NCBI GenBank assembly: GCA_024637225.1
Contig: JAGXFP010000008.1
Span: forward strand, 157,202 to 221,201
DNA from: Desulfobacterales bacterium
GTDB taxonomy: Bacteria > Desulfobacterota > Desulfobulbia > Desulfobulbales > JAGXFP01
DNA length: 64,000 nt
Reading direction: 5' to 3'
In this document: one piece after another, positions 37,619 through 46,119 of the stretch
Position numbering within the stretch: position 1 is the first letter of the stretch
How the letters are laid out: each line of letters starts with the position of its first letter
Position numbers and translations under genes: made by a program
The notes under the pieces: model-generated
Databases searched by the model: none
Told to the model about the DNA's origin: nothing
The model's input: only the letters and a program-made list of their open reading frames with translations

Positions 37619-38875
37619 ATGAAGAAAGCGTTAAGTTTTGCAGTTGCGCTCGGCCTGGTAGCCGGCATGGCGTCTTCCGCCATTGCCGAGGATATGCTGA
37701 GCATCGGGGGGGACGCCCGCTGGCGTGGGGTTTACAAAAACAATACCACTGATGCGAGTGATGCTGCCGCTGATAAAATTCAGGCCATGGATCAGCGTTA
37801 TCGTCTCAATGCCACCCTTAAGATTAATGACGATGTCAAGATAAACACCCGCTTGATCCTGGCCGACCAGATCTTCGGTAACAACTTTCCGATTAATAAC
37901 GCCTTAACCTATAGCAGTCTCACTGGTAGGCCTGCTGCTGCCGGGGATAATGCCGTTACTGCCGACCGTTATAATATGACGATCAACATGTTCGGCGGCA
38001 CCTATATTATTGGTCGTCAGGAAGCCAGCTGGGGCAATAAGTTCCTGGGCTGGGGCGCCAATGTCGATCGCCTCAAAGCGGTTTACAAGAGCGGCGGCCT
38101 GACCTACGGTGGTTACCTGCAGAAAAGTGTTGAAGGCAATGATGCCTGGGGCGATGGCGACAGCGATACCTATGCCGCCTTTGTTATCGGCCAGGCTGGC
38201 GGCACCAAATGGGGTGTCCTTGCCAATTACATCTATAGCGACCCCACCTCCACGGATTCCGAAGACGGTTATCTGCTCGACCCCTTTTTCCTGACTAAGG
38301 CCGGCGCCGCCACCATCATGGGTGAGCTGGTCTACATCGGCGGCGATGCCGCTGACAATCCTGCCGGTGACGACTACTACGGTGGTTTCCTCGGCGCGGC
38401 CATTGGTATGGACGCCCTGACCATCAAGGGTCTGGTTGCTTACTACGACGGCAACATGGGCTCCACCGGCGGCCGGGACTGCGATAACGATTTCGCCCCC
38501 ACCCTGCTGATCGGGACCTGCAATGAGACTGCGGTTATCGATTTCGGTGAAACTACCGTTTCCACCGATGATTCCACCTATCTGCTTACCGTCGGAGCGG
38601 ACTTCAGGGTCAACGACAAGCTGTCCCTGGGTGCCATGGTCGGTTATCTGATGGCCAGCGAAGAGGCAAATGCTACTACTGGTTTAGTGGGTACTAATCT
38701 TGCTAACGTAGGCGCTCAAGACGCAACCATGATGGAGGTCGATCTGACCGCCAGGTACGCCTTGGCCCAGAACGCCAGCTATCACTTCGGCGTCGCTTAC
38801 GCCCAGGTCGATGAATTCTCTACCGCCGATGACGATATGATCGTTATCGGTAACAGGATAGACGTAAACTTCTAG
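37619..38875 (+). CDS. Outer-membrane porin
   Basis: 418 residues. Clear signal peptide (MKKALSFAVALGLVAGMASSAIA). The mature protein has repeated beta-hairpins with Gly/Tyr/Asn-rich turns and ends in Phe (RIDVNF), the BAM signal. Motifs such as GGTYIIGRQEASWGNKFLG recall porins common in Desulfobulbaceae and Desulfuromonas-like bacteria. It should allow small hydrophilic solutes to cross the outer membrane. A strong AAAGGAGAT ribosome site, a promoter and a terminator make it a self-contained, probably highly expressed unit. Confidence 0.85.
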   Translation: MKKALSFAVALGLVAGMASSAIAEDMLSIGGDARWRGVYKNNTTDASDAAADKIQAMDQRYRLNATLKINDDVKINTRLILADQIFGNNFPINNALTYSSLTGRPAAAGDNAVTADRYNMTINMFGGTYIIGRQEASWGNKFLGWGANVDRLKAVYKSGGLTYGGYLQKSVEGNDAWGDGDSDTYAAFVIGQAGGTKWGVLANYIYSDPTSTDSEDGYLLDPFFLTKAGAATIMGELVYIGGDAADNPAGDDYYGGFLGAAIGMDALTIKGLVAYYDGNMGSTGGRDCDNDFAPTLLIGTCNETAVIDFGETTVSTDDSTYLLTVGADFRVNDKLSLGAMVGYLMASEEANATTGLVGTNLANVGAQDATMMEVDLTARYALAQNASYHFGVAYAQVDEFSTADDDMIVIGNRIDVNF

Positions 38876-38908
38876 CATTACTTGACCGCTGGATTTTATT
38901 GCTCTCGA

Positions 38909-38940
38909 AAGGGGCGGCCTCAGGGCCGCTCCTTTTTTAT
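38909..38940 (+). terminator. Rho-independent terminator of the porin gene
   Basis: AAGGGGCGGCC (38909-38919) pairs with GGCCGCTCCTT (38924-38934) with one G-T wobble, followed by TTTTTTATT. Confidence 0.85.
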
Positions 38941-39548
38941 TATGGTGCCAGGCATGGCGGCTATCGCCGGGACTGATTTCCTCTTTGATGTCCCGTTGTT
39001 GATGGGAGTGGATGAAACATCTTCGTCCGGCCAGGGGAGCCATGGATCATCTTTGGTATGAATTGGGGGCTGCCAATGCAGGTGTGGCAACGCCTCCCCC
39101 CCCCCGATCTGCCTCGCCTTTGCTGAAGCTTGTTTTATCGGTTCAGGATAATTATTTTTACGATTAGCATAATCAGATTTTTGGGCAGGAATCTCCGTAT
39201 CTGTTTTACCAGCGCACTTCCCACGGGCGTGTGTATCGAACTTTTTTGCGTTGTCATCAATCTTGACGAGTTCGCAAAAAGTCGGGATTACCATAATGTT
39301 GTTTTGGCCAGCGTGAGAAACCTTGATAGTTCCAATGTGTTAAAGAACAAGATTTCTCACATGCGTTCGAAATGGCAGCTTTTAGACTTTTTGCGAATTT
39401 GTCAATCTTGACTTGACTGTTTGCTTCAATAAATTAATAAAGTGTGATTTGAGCTCAGCTTTCCCGGCATATCGGGAATAATCAATATCAGACGGCGGTA
39501 TATTTCGATTATCGAGCTGTTTCGTAAATTGTCTATGGGAGTGGTAAA
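38941..39548. other. 600-bp gap with repeat fragments
   Basis: No supported gene. It contains a run of ten C near 39100 and fragments of the TGATGGCGTCGC family (TTTTTTGCGTTGTCATCAATC at about 39242, TTCGCAAAAAGTC at 39271, GACTTTTTGCGAATTTG at about 39388). Confidence 0.5.
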
Positions 39549-40097
39549 ATGTGGAAAAAATGGACCGCTGTTTTAATTGTCTTTCTGGTTGCCGGCTGCG
39601 CCGCCCAGAGAATGCCATTTCCGGAGAGGGAATACGCGGATCTTGATCCGCGCGGCGATAAGACCGTCAAGGGCACGCTCTTTCTGGTCGATCAGTTTGA
39701 AGAACGGCAGGTAGGGGACGGCAGCGAAGTGACCTTGGAACCGCTTACCTCTTACAGCGAGCAGTGGTACGAGGTTTGTTATCTGCGGGGTAAAACGATT
39801 CAGAAGCCCGACCCTCGCTATAGTGAATACGTGATGCGTACCGAGGCCGACGAGAAGGGAAATTTCTCATTCAGGAATGTCGGCGTCGGAGAATATCTGC
39901 TTACCGGCCCCGTCTACTGGACCGCGGTCACCTGTAGTGCCACCAAGGTTGACACCAAAGTAATGATCTGCAAGAAGATCAACGTTGATGAGAATGATTC
40001 TGTTGTCGAAGTCCCCCTGACCAGGGAGTATGAGAGCCCAATGGTTATTTGCGATCTTTACAACCAGGGCGATTGGGAGAAGCAGGACGGCCTGTAG
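39549..40097 (+). CDS. Lipoprotein with carboxypeptidase-regulatory-like (beta-sandwich) character
   Basis: 182 residues. Lipobox VAGC at residues 14-17 follows a hydrophobic signal, so it should be lipidated at Cys17. The mature part has DEKGNFSFRNVGVGEYLLTG, typical of CarboxypepD_reg-like beta-sandwiches, and three Cys that could be structural (VTCSATK, MICKKIN, VICDLYN). Unrecognised function. Confidence 0.75.
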   Translation: MWKKWTAVLIVFLVAGCAAQRMPFPEREYADLDPRGDKTVKGTLFLVDQFEERQVGDGSEVTLEPLTSYSEQWYEVCYLRGKTIQKPDPRYSEYVMRTEADEKGNFSFRNVGVGEYLLTGPVYWTAVTCSATKVDTKVMICKKINVDENDSVVEVPLTREYESPMVICDLYNQGDWEKQDGL

Positions 40098-40390
40098 GAT
40101 ATTTGGCTTGTTTCCCTTAAAAAAAATCGGGCGGATTGTTGACCTGTTCTCGAACGCTTACCGGTCACGGCTGACTTATCGGCATCATCCAATAAAGTGG
40201 CTCTATATTAAATTCAGCTTCAAATTCCGGATTCCCGCTAAAAACGTGCGGGAAAGACGACCCCGCGTATTGAATGTCATTCCGGTAAGTTGTAAACCGC
40301 AATCCAGTACCCTTCACCGGAGCACCGGGGAAAATCGAATTTTTAGCTGAGTCTGATTCATAGCTATATTTAATAAAGAAGCTAATCGTC

Positions 40391-41056
40391 ATGGCACTCT
40401 GGGAAGAAATCGTTCCCCTGATGAAACAGGGTTATCATAAACAGCTGCTCAACGAGGCTTACGGAAATGCGACCGGGGGGCGGAAAGTCTATCCTCCCCG
40501 GGATCTGGTTTTTGAGGCCATGCGCCTCACGCCCTTCGAGGAGGTCCGGGTGGTTATTCTGGGCCAGGATCCCTATATCAACGAACACAATGGAATGCCC
40601 GAAGCCCACGGCCTGAGCTTTTCGGTCCGGGATGGTCTGCCGGCCCCGCCTTCATTGAAAAATGTCTTCAGGGAAATTCGCGACAGTGTCCACGGCGGCG
40701 AGGAGCGGAGTTTTTCCACCGATCTGAGCCACTGGGCCAGGCAGGGGGTGCTGCTTTTGAATGCCAGCCTGTCGGTATTGGCCGGGCAATCAAACTCCCA
40801 TGCCGGTCTCGGCTGGCACAGGCTGACCGATAACATCATCGAGACCATCTCCGCCAGGAACGAGCATGTGGTCTTTATGCTCTGGGGCGCCTTCGCCCAA
40901 AAAAAGTCGCCCCTGATCGACCCGAGCCGCCACCTGATCCTCAAAACCAGCCATCCCTCACCCCTGTCGGCATATCGGGGCTTCCTCGGTTCGGGGGTTT
41001 TTGTCAAATGCAATGATTATATAATGATGCATGGCGGGAAGCCGATTGGCTGGTAG
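40391..41056 (+). CDS. ung: Uracil-DNA glycosylase, family 1, with altered water-activating loop
   Basis: 221 residues. G58-Q-D60-P-Y starts the catalytic motif, and HPSPLSAYRGFLGSG is the Leu-intercalation loop with the catalytic His. Between GQDPY and AHGLSFSV there are nine residues (INEHNGMPE) instead of the usual five, and the His that normally follows GQDPY is absent. The enzyme removes uracil from DNA. The overall family is certain; the loop variation is noted separately. Confidence 0.9.
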   Translation: MALWEEIVPLMKQGYHKQLLNEAYGNATGGRKVYPPRDLVFEAMRLTPFEEVRVVILGQDPYINEHNGMPEAHGLSFSVRDGLPAPPSLKNVFREIRDSVHGGEERSFSTDLSHWARQGVLLLNASLSVLAGQSNSHAGLGWHRLTDNIIETISARNEHVVFMLWGAFAQKKSPLIDPSRHLILKTSHPSPLSAYRGFLGSGVFVKCNDYIMMHGGKPIGW

Positions 41057-41114
41057 GAGGCTGTCGGCAATTTCCTGCCGGATCATTCATCTCCGGGTAA
41101 TTTGGCCCGTCATC

Positions 41115-41747
41115 TCAAACCTCGTCCCGATAAGGGAAATTCGGATCATCAAGCAGTTTACCGATTCGCTGTTTCTTGGCTGGGGACTGGTTGTGGTAAG
41201 CGACGACCTCGCTGATTACCTTTAAGACCTGTTCCTCGTCGGCCCCGCGCATTACCCTTTTCCCCGCCTTAGGCTGGCTGCCGCCCTTGCCGCCCAGATA
41301 GATGTCGAAGCCCTGCCGGGTGGCGATAATGCCGATATCGGTCATCACCGGGTTCGAGCAGGCGGCCGGGCAGGCGGCGACGGCGATCTTGAACTTCGGC
41401 TTCACCCCGGTCATTGCCCCGAAGCGGGCCAGAATCTTTTCGGAAAAATCCATGGTGTCGATCTGGCCCAGATTGCAGCTGCGTTTGCCGATGCAGATCC
41501 TCGGTACCGGAAACAGGCCGGGACCCTTCAGCTTGAGGCCGAGACGGGTCAATTCCTCCTTGATCACCGGCAGAACGGACTCTTCAATATTGTAGAGGCG
41601 CAGGTTCTGGGCGGTTGAAAGGTAGAGGTCGAAAGCGAATTTCGTACCCAGTTCGTCAATTTTCCGTAGTACCCCGAACGGCAGGGAACCGCCGGGCAAC
41701 AGGATGGTTAGCGTCTTCGGGCCTGGTTGTTGTTTGTCGCCGTGCAT
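41115..41747 (-). CDS. Small siroheme/4Fe-4S nitrite/sulfite reductase-like protein
   Basis: 210 residues. Both halves of the siroheme-cluster site are present: C85-x5-C91 (CIGKRSC) and C126-x3-C130 (CPAAC). The N-terminal half matches the ferredoxin-like half-domain of nitrite/sulfite reductases. Single-copy small proteins of this size (the low-spin sulfite reductase of Desulfovibrio is about 220 residues) carry one such domain set. The electron donor and true substrate are not indicated by neighbours; the gene is flanked by ung and a hypothetical gene. Confidence 0.8.
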   Translation of the reverse strand: MHGDKQQPGPKTLTILLPGGSLPFGVLRKIDELGTKFAFDLYLSTAQNLRLYNIEESVLPVIKEELTRLGLKLKGPGLFPVPRICIGKRSCNLGQIDTMDFSEKILARFGAMTGVKPKFKIAVAACPAACSNPVMTDIGIIATRQGFDIYLGGKGGSQPKAGKRVMRGADEEQVLKVISEVVAYHNQSPAKKQRIGKLLDDPNFPYRDEV

Positions 41748-41980
41748 AAATTCACCAAAGTACTTAGAATGGGATCAGGAGAGGGCTTTTGGGTTATGTT
41801 TTATCCCCCATCAAAAAAGTCAGTTATTATAATCGATTTTCAAAAAAAGGGTGGAGGAATCGCTCAACTCCGTTTATTAAGGGGGTTTGAATTTTCTTAT
41901 GTAATTTTTTGCGTCACGCGCCGGGGGTTTTAAGGTAAGCTTTAGAATCGTTCCGGCTAAAAAAACATTGGAGGGCCACC

Positions 41981-42406
41981 ATGGGGAGCCATCATAATCC
42001 GTACCGGGCCGATGCCGCGGCCAGTAATTCCATCGATCGCAAGCGAGAGCAGGAAAGGCGCTTTATGCTTTCTTCCGCTTTCAAAAACAGCGATGAATTG
42101 TCGGCAAAGCTCGTTCAGAAGTTGCTGGATAAACATATTATCGAGACCAACTCGGTCGACGCGATTCGTGAGGCCCTGAGCGTACAGCTGAAGCATATTT
42201 CGGAGCTGGAGGAACACGAATTCAATTTCAAGATCGCGCCGATCAGGCAGCTGGTACCAAATGCCAATATCTTGAGTTTGTATATGACCCAGTACATCAT
42301 CGAGGATCTGATCAATCATCGCGATATAGAGGATATATTCGGTGACGAGAACGATATCTATGAGGCGGTTGATTCCGTGCTTGGCTCTCTTCGTCCCCAG
42401 AACTGA
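41981..42406 (+). CDS. Conserved-looking hypothetical protein
   Basis: 141 residues, unrecognised. It is hydrophilic and mostly helical (SAFKNSDELSAKLVQKLLDK, ISELEEHEFNFKIAPI), without signal or TM. GGAGGG lies 5-10 nt before the ATG. The TGA stop is also the first three bases of a TGATGGCATCGC repeat. The upstream gap (41748-41980) is AT-rich and may hold the promoter. Confidence 0.65.
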   Translation: MGSHHNPYRADAAASNSIDRKREQERRFMLSSAFKNSDELSAKLVQKLLDKHIIETNSVDAIREALSVQLKHISELEEHEFNFKIAPIRQLVPNANILSLYMTQYIIEDLINHRDIEDIFGDENDIYEAVDSVLGSLRPQN

Positions 42407-42506
42407 TGGCATCGCAAAAAGCCGCCAGCTCCTGCGCAAGTCGTTGTCAATGTATTCTGTAAGCTCTTGAAAGGACCGAATTCCCTCCTGCGCTGGAATG
42501 ACGGCC
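42404..42506 (+). repeat. TGATGGCGTCGC-family repeat (partial)
   Basis: Begins with TGATGGCATCGCAAAAAGCCGCC, sharing its first three bases with the upstream stop codon; the rest (GAATTCCCTCCTGCGCTGGAATGACG) is a diverged end. Confidence 0.7.
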
Positions 42507-42564
42507 AAGGGTGGCCCCGAACTTTTTAAGACCTCATCATTTCCGACCGGCCTCGGTTTGCTTT

Positions 42565-43860
42565 ATGACAAAAGACCTTCATCCCTCCGAACAGCCCGTT
42601 CTTTTATACGCCGACGAGAAGGGGGAGATCCGCGATCTGCCCGATCTGGCCATGGCCGGCCGCAGCGGCCGGGACTTTGTCGCCCCCCGACTTACAGATT
42701 TGATTCCCTTGCCCGAAGGCAGCGAGCTATTTGTTCTGGACGACCGGCAGCCGGTCGGGACCGACCCGGTCACCGGAGAATTCCTCAAGCTTGAAGATGA
42801 TCCGGTCAAACCCGGCAAACCGGTGCGCGCGGTGGCCGCTTTTATGGCCCCGGCCCACACTGCCATCCTCTCGGCCGCCTTTGAAAAGAACTCGGGCGAG
42901 GTCGAACCATTGCCCCTGTTCGCCTACACGGCGGTCGGTTGGTTTGACGAGCGCTTCTGGGTCAGCGCTTTTCGCAGTGATTCCGATCCGCGTCAGGAGC
43001 CGGGCCGCTTCCAGCCGGCAAAAATCAGCAAAGCCACCAACAAGCGCCTGCGGCAAAATCCAGATAACCGCCTGATTCAGCATCTTGGTAAATGCAGTCT
43101 CACTTACGGCTGTCCGGCGGCGGTCAATTATTTCATGGACAGCTGGGAAGCGCCCTTGCCGACTTCTCCGGTCTGCAACGCCCGCTGCCTCGGCTGCATC
43201 TCTCTGCAACCCTCCGGATGCTGCCCAGCCACCCAGGACCGGATCGATTTCATTCCCACTCCGGAAGAGATCGCCGAGGTGGCGGCGCCCCATCTGGAAA
43301 GGGTGGAGAGGGGAGTGGTCAGTTTCGGCCAGGGCTGCGAGGGCGAGCCCTTAATGCAGGCCGAAATTATCGAAAAGAGTATCGGTATGATCAGGGCAAG
43401 GACCGGGCGGGGCACCATCAATCTGAACAGTAATTCGGGAATGCCGGAAGCCGTCGAAAGACTGGCGGCGGCCGGTCTCGATTCCCTGCGGGTCAGCATG
43501 AACAGCGCCAGTCTCGATTATCACCGCCGTTATTACCGCCCGAAGGGTTTCGACCTGGGTGATGTCAGGGAATCGATCCAGATCATGAAAAAGGCATGTA
43601 AATTTGTCTCCCTGAACTATTTCGTCCTGCCCGGTTTTGCTGATGATCCGGCCGAAGCCGCGGCCCTGGATGATTTGATCGAAGATTGCCGCCCGGACTT
43701 TATTCAGCTGCGCAACCTCAATATGGACCCGGACTGGTATCTGGACGAGATCGATTTTGTCCCTTCGGGACCCGCGCTTGGAATCAGTACCTGGCTTGGG
43801 AAATTGCGGGAAAAGTTTCCCCATTTGCGCTTTGGTTACTTTAATCCGCCCTTGAAATAA
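42565..43860 (+). CDS. Radical SAM enzyme of unknown substrate
   Basis: 431 residues. The cluster motif is C204-x3-C208-x2-C211 (CNARCLGC), followed by FGQGCEGEPLM and INLNSNSGMPEAVERL, as in canonical radical SAM barrels. About 195 residues precede the cluster, an unusually long N-terminal region with its own Cys (GKCSLTYGC). ATG 42565 has no good ribosome-binding site. Its stop abuts a dispersed hairpin repeat. The substrate is not suggested by neighbours. Confidence 0.8.
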   Translation: MTKDLHPSEQPVLLYADEKGEIRDLPDLAMAGRSGRDFVAPRLTDLIPLPEGSELFVLDDRQPVGTDPVTGEFLKLEDDPVKPGKPVRAVAAFMAPAHTAILSAAFEKNSGEVEPLPLFAYTAVGWFDERFWVSAFRSDSDPRQEPGRFQPAKISKATNKRLRQNPDNRLIQHLGKCSLTYGCPAAVNYFMDSWEAPLPTSPVCNARCLGCISLQPSGCCPATQDRIDFIPTPEEIAEVAAPHLERVERGVVSFGQGCEGEPLMQAEIIEKSIGMIRARTGRGTINLNSNSGMPEAVERLAAAGLDSLRVSMNSASLDYHRRYYRPKGFDLGDVRESIQIMKKACKFVSLNYFVLPGFADDPAEAAALDDLIEDCRPDFIQLRNLNMDPDWYLDEIDFVPSGPALGISTWLGKLREKFPHLRFGYFNPPLK

Positions 43861-43993
43861 GATGGCGTCGCAAAAAGTCGCCAGCTCCCGCGTTGCTGCA
43901 AATTGTCTCGTCATTGCAGCGTACGGAAGTACGCTTCATTCCTCGAAATTCGCGCGCCTTGGATCTGACGATTTTTAGCTTTGGCCATCCTGT
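43861..43993 (+). repeat. TGATGGCGTCGC-family hairpin repeat at radical SAM gene end
   Basis: Follows the TAA stop directly with GATGGCGTCGCAAAAAGTCGCC. The tip is GCGTACGGAAGTACGC (about 43919-43934) and it ends CGATTTTTAGC...GGCCATCC. It is the mirror-image copy of 32812-32932. Confidence 0.8.
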
Positions 43994-44068
43994 TTTGATT
44001 TTTTCGAGTTTACCAGGTAAGGATTCAGGTAACAGTTATGGCACACCAGATAATTTGGGAGGTATATG

Positions 44069-44983
44069 ATGTCAGAAGAGATAATGGATGTGGTGATCAT
44101 CGGGGCTGGGCCGGCGGGGTTGCAGGCGGCGGTGCACGCGGTTCGGAAAAAGATTTCGGTAATGGTCCTGGGCCGCGCCGAAAACAGCAGTATCCATGCA
44201 GCCCATGTCGAAAATTATCTGGGCGTTGAAGGGGTGGTCGACGGCAGCGAATTGCTCAGAATCGGCCTTACGCAGGTGAAGAAATTCGGCGCGGAAATCC
44301 TGGCCGAGGACGTCTTGCAAATCGAAGAGGCGCAGGGCTTTTTCCGGGTGAAGACTGAAAGCCGCGTAATTGACGCAAGGGCGGTTGTGATTGCCATGGG
44401 TACCGCCCGCAAGAAGCTCAAAGTCAAAGGGGAGAAGGAGCTGACCGGACGCGGGGTCAGTTACTGTGTGGATTGCGACGCTAATTTTTTCAGAAACGCC
44501 AAGGTGGCGGTGGTCGGGGACGGCAGCGCGGCGGTGGACGGCGCCTTGACCCTGACCGGCTATGCCTCGGAGGTCTATCTGGTCAGCCGGAAGGTCGACG
44601 TTTCCGGGGAGCTGGCTGAGAAGCTCGCAGCAGGCAAGGTCAAGGTGCTGGAAAACACCTGGGTCAAGGAGATCAACGGCGATAACGCGGTTACCGGCCT
44701 GCTCCTTGAAGACGATACCGTGCTTGAGGTCGAGGGGGTTTTTGTGGAACTTGGCTCCAAGGGTGCCATGGAACTGGCGGTCAATCTCGGGGTCACGCTG
44801 GACAGCGAGACTTTTACCCATATCGAGACCGACGGCAAACAGGCGACCAATATTGCCGGGATCTATGCGGCCGGCGATATTGCCGGCTATCCCTATCAGA
44901 TGGCCAAGGCGGTCGGCGAGGGGTGTGTGGCGGGAATGGAAGCGGCGAAATACGCCCGGCAACAGAAGAGCGCCAAGGCCTGA
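44069..44983 (+). CDS. Thioredoxin-reductase-like FAD/NAD(P) disulfide oxidoreductase
   Basis: 304 residues. FAD loop VVIIGAGPAGLQAA, redox pair C133-V-D-C136 (SYCVDCDANFF), NAD(P) loop VAVVGDGSAAVDGA, and the C-terminal GIYAAGDIAGYPYQMAKAVGEG. It is the TrxB fold; the partner could be thioredoxin or another small thiol protein. ATG 44069 is preferred, with GGGAGG 6 nt upstream (the ATG at 44066 is too close). tadA starts 2 bp after the stop. Confidence 0.85.
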   Translation: MSEEIMDVVIIGAGPAGLQAAVHAVRKKISVMVLGRAENSSIHAAHVENYLGVEGVVDGSELLRIGLTQVKKFGAEILAEDVLQIEEAQGFFRVKTESRVIDARAVVIAMGTARKKLKVKGEKELTGRGVSYCVDCDANFFRNAKVAVVGDGSAAVDGALTLTGYASEVYLVSRKVDVSGELAEKLAAGKVKVLENTWVKEINGDNAVTGLLLEDDTVLEVEGVFVELGSKGAMELAVNLGVTLDSETFTHIETDGKQATNIAGIYAAGDIAGYPYQMAKAVGEGCVAGMEAAKYARQQKSAKA

Positions 44984-44985
44984 CC

Positions 44986-45483
44986 TTGACCGTTGTCGGA
45001 AGGGAGCAGGACGAGGTTTTCATGAAAATGGCCCTGGCCGAAGCCCGGCAGGTGGCGCGGCGCGGCGAGGTGCCGGTCGGGGCCGTGGTTGTCGATGGGG
45101 CCGGCCGGGTCCTGGCCGGAAGCGGCAACCGACCAATCGAACTGCACGATCCGTCCGGCCATGCCGAGATGCTGGCAATGAGGCAGGCCGCCGCGGTACT
45201 CAATAATTACCGGCTGGCCGGCTGCACCATTTACGTGACCCTGGAACCGTGCCCGATGTGCGCCGGGGCCATGGTTCATGCCCGTCTGGCCCGGGTTGTC
45301 TTCGGGGCCGACGACCCCAAAGGCGGCGGGCTCGTAAGCCGTTACCGGATCGGCAGTGACGGTCTTCTTAACCATAGCCTGCTGATCGATGGCGGGGTGC
45401 TGGCCGCGGAAGCGACCGCCTTGTTGCGGGACTTTTTCAGGGAGAAGCGGCGGAAGAACAATAACGGAAACGCCCCCGGTTAG
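44986..45483 (+). CDS. tadA: tRNA(adenosine34) deaminase TadA
   Basis: 165 residues. Zinc and catalytic residues are in HAEMLA and PCPMCAGAM, as in TadA, which converts A34 to inosine in tRNA-Arg(ACG). The proposed start is TTG 44986, just after the upstream stop, with AAGG upstream; the family begins near QDEVFMKMALAEA. An ATG 36 bp further (45022) is an alternative. Confidence 0.85.
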   Translation: MTVVGREQDEVFMKMALAEARQVARRGEVPVGAVVVDGAGRVLAGSGNRPIELHDPSGHAEMLAMRQAAAVLNNYRLAGCTIYVTLEPCPMCAGAMVHARLARVVFGADDPKGGGLVSRYRIGSDGLLNHSLLIDGGVLAAEATALLRDFFREKRRKNNNGNAPG

Positions 45484-45761
45484 CCTCCCGGTCAGCCGGT
45501 TCGGCCTCTTTTCGATCAACGGGAGAAATCTTGATAGTTGCCTGCGAAATGATCTTTGACAGGCTCAGACTGGGCGGAATCCCGGGTAGGCGCAGCTTTA
45601 GCCGCGACATTCACCCCTTCTTTTTTGTGGCCGCCACCATTCGTGATGAAACCGCTCCCACGGTGTTACGGCTGGGAGGAGGTCTTTAAAAGATAAATTT
45701 TTCCTACCATTTTCTTCAAAAACCGCTATATTAGCTCTCTTCAATTTGAGATTGAGCAAGT

Positions 45762-45849
45762 GGAGAGGTGACCGAGTGGCTTAAGGTGCACGCCTGGAAC
45801 GCGTGTGTGCGGCAACGTACCGTGGGTTCGAATCCCACCTTCTCCGCCA
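45762..45849 (+). tRNA. tRNA-Ser(GGA)
   Basis: 88 nt, class II tRNA with a long variable arm. Acceptor GGAGAGG/CTTCTCC (one G-T pair), anticodon stem CACGC/GCGTG, anticodon GGA, T arm GGGTTCGAATCCC, encoded CCA at 45847-45849. Confidence 0.97.
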
Positions 45850-45906
45850 TGATTTACAGTGATCCCGGCCCGGCGAGAAATATGATCGCCGGGGCGATAA
45901 GAGTTT

Positions 45907-46007
45907 GGCAGTCGGGTCCTGCGCAACAAAGGGTCGTAAACTCCGCCAGGTCCGGAAGGAAGCAACGGTAGCGATTTACTTTGTGTGTTGTAGACCGCCC
46001 GGCTGCC
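45907..46007 (+). ncRNA. ffs: Bacterial SRP RNA (4.5S type)
   Basis: About 101 nt closed by GGCAGTCGGG (45907-45916) and CCCGGCTGCC (45998-46007). The tip GGTCCGGAAGGAAGCA carries the GGAA tetraloop and Ffh-binding asymmetric loop of SRP RNA. A T-run (46009-46014) follows. It lies between tRNA-Ser and dnaX as is common. Bases 46031-46063 repeat part of 16194-16226. Confidence 0.95.
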
Positions 46008-46119
46008 ATTTTTTGTAAGCGTTCGCGGACCACCGAATCTGCTGCGTTGTCGGCCTCTTCGCATCTCTGTGTTTTTAAGCAGTGCCTCTCCGGTTAATTT
46101 CGTTTATAATTATTCCACT

